Below, one piece after another: positions 5,536-6,476 of a stretch of DNA of 6,476 nucleotides. The position numbers were made by a program, and so were the translations under genes. Source of the DNA: Oscillospiraceae bacterium. Its GTDB lineage: Bacteria; Bacillota; Clostridia; UMGS1883. The stretch spans positions 1-6,476 of the forward strand of contig JAFLUQ010000125.1 of NCBI GenBank assembly GCA_022508735.1, read 5' to 3'. Within the stretch, counting starts at the first letter, position 1; each line of letters opens with the position of its first letter. The notes beneath the pieces are model-generated. The model did no database searches. It had not been told where the DNA came from and saw only the letters and a program-made list of their open reading frames with translations.

Positions 5536-6476
5536 TTATATTGACCCAAGCTTAAATTTATCTGTGATAAAGTCTATATTCGCTGCATATTCCGGAGCAA
5601 AATCCTCAGAGTTAACATAGCCGAATATGCAGCGCTTAAGCTGCTGCGACGGAAGGTCTGTTTTGCTGAGGTCAAAGCCGCAGCAAAGCAGCTTCGCCTT
5701 GCCGACGCGCATTTCAAACAGCGGCGAGCTGGGAGTACCGAAGGCAAAATTCGGAACGATTTCAACTATCGGTTTTAAGCCTGTTAGGCCCGAAATGTCG
5801 GCGGACCTTGAGTTGTCCAGAAGAGTTTTCCACTGATAGTCGGGGTATTTTTCTGTGGGAAAGTCCTTAAATATGGGGTGCTCGGCGTTGATGATCTCAC
5901 CGCTGGGCTTTTTTGTAGGAAAGTGCACCGGCGACCAGAATACCGGCACAAAGCTTCCGTCAATGGGCTCTTTCAGTATATCGGCTGTCACAATGGCGCT
6001 GCCGCCGTTTTCTATGATCTCGTTAAGCTCTTCCGGTGTGGATATGATTTTTGGCGCGGGGCAGTCTGTGATTTCGGGGTATACATATATACGCCAGGAG
6101 TTTTGGTATTCGCCCACCGACAGCACCACGGTCAGCATTGACGCTTTTGCAACTTTGTCAAGCGGAATGGATACAGCTTTAGCCCTTGTGATCTCCTCGT
6201 AGAAAATCTCGCCATCCGTATAAATCGTGAGCTTAAATTCCGGCTCGGCTGCTTCAGCCGGGCCGAAGTCGTACAGCTCCAGTTCCGCTTCAAGCTTCTC
6301 TGTGTTTTTGTATATTCTCTTTGCCCTAAATAACGGCACCACAGGCCCTGAGAACTCCCTGAATTTTTCCGGCGAAATAACGCCCTTGCTTTCAAAGAAA
6401 ACGTCGAGCATTCCCACCGTTGCGGTGCTCTGGCCGGTATAGTCGATCAGTGACAACAGCTCAAAGCCGCCGAAGT
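5536..6476 (-). CDS. Glycoside hydrolase family 2-like protein, C-terminal part (N-terminus beyond right edge)
   Basis: The minus-strand frame is open from the right edge to a TAA at 5536-5538, about 312 visible residues. The edge starts inside FGGFELLSLIDYTGQSTATV, continuing into GMLDVFFESKGVISPEKFRE FSGPVVPL. This resembles the GFQLL-L-D-PGQGTALVG-LD-F-SKG stretch that closes the catalytic barrel in one group of GH2 (beta-galactosidase-like) enzymes. After it come beta-rich segments (LEAELELYDFGP..., EFKLTIYTDGE) and a C-terminal jelly-roll-like part with VFWSPVHFP, HPIFKDFPTEKYPDYQW, SPLFEMRVGKAKLLCCGFDL and QLKRCIFGYVNSEDFAPEY. The apparent start at 6456 (TTG) is not a real start because homology continues upstream of it. 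The catalytic acids are outside the window, so substrate and activity cannot be judged. The gene is convergent with the activase cluster and probably unrelated to it. Confidence 0.75.
   Translation of the reverse strand, partial: FGGFELLSLIDYTGQSTATVGMLDVFFESKGVISPEKFREFSGPVVPLFRAKRIYKNTEKLEAELELYDFGPAEAAEPEFKLTIYTDGEIFYEEITRAKAVSIPLDKVAKASMLTVVLSVGEYQNSWRIYVYPEITDCPAPKIISTPEELNEIIENGGSAIVTADILKEPIDGSFVPVFWSPVHFPTKKPSGEIINAEHPIFKDFPTEKYPDYQWKTLLDNSRSADISGLTGLKPIVEIVPNFAFGTPSSPLFEMRVGKAKLLCCGFDLSKTDLPSQQLKRCIFGYVNSEDFAPEYAANIDFITDKFKLGSI

Noticed and set aside
5337..5555. Small plus-strand gene after the activase
   Set aside because: It starts inside the activase gene in another frame, crosses the hairpin, and shows no ribosome binding site or family features.

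Overview
The window looks like chromosomal DNA from an anaerobic, low-to-mid GC Firmicute of the Clostridia. A gut Oscillospiraceae/Ruminococcus-like lineage is my inference. The basis is the AGGAGG-type ribosome binding sites, consensus sigma-A promoters, a copper-amine-oxidase-like (PF07833-type) secreted protein, a DegV protein, a 2-hydroxyacyl-CoA dehydratase/activase set typical of strict anaerobes, and a GH2-type glycosidase. No RNA gene, CRISPR array or insertion sequence was seen.

Layout. (1) 1-420, minus strand: N-terminal part of a secreted protein with a copper-amine-oxidase N-terminal-like domain, running off the left edge. (2) 421-639: a dense control region. It holds a perfect consensus minus-strand promoter, two smaller inverted repeats, and a 23-bp-arm perfect palindrome that contains two overlapping divergent promoters. 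(3) 640-1092, plus strand: a MarR-family regulator, the likely owner of the palindrome. (4) 1117-1500: the decayed 3' end of a class-3-like aldehyde dehydrogenase gene, lacking its catalytic part and carrying one frameshift and one in-frame deletion. (5) 1506-5379, plus strand: a tight cluster of degV, two homologous 2-hydroxyacyl-CoA dehydratase-like subunits, and an ATP-dependent activase. The last three genes are joined by 1-nt stop/start overlaps. (6) 5380-5535: a short convergent intergenic region with a possible hairpin. (7) 5536-6476, minus strand: C-terminal part of a GH2-like glycoside hydrolase, running off the right edge.

How it may work together. The activase has the ASKHA nucleotide-binding motifs and the two cluster cysteines (C130, C169) of archerases such as HgdC, which inject one electron into a dehydratase using ATP. 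The two upstream proteins align with each other and each keeps three similarly placed cysteines, as expected for a heterodimeric iron-sulfur partner. They are much closer to the uncharacterised 'CoA activase-related' (DUF2229-type) branch than to true HgdA/HgdB, so the substrate is unknown. The DegV protein is a probable fatty-acid-binding (FakB-like) protein. Its place at the head of this cluster, with an aldehyde dehydrogenase remnant and a MarR regulator upstream, suggests fatty-acyl or related lipid chemistry; this is inference. No separate promoter was found between marR and degV, so the marR promoter may drive the whole run.
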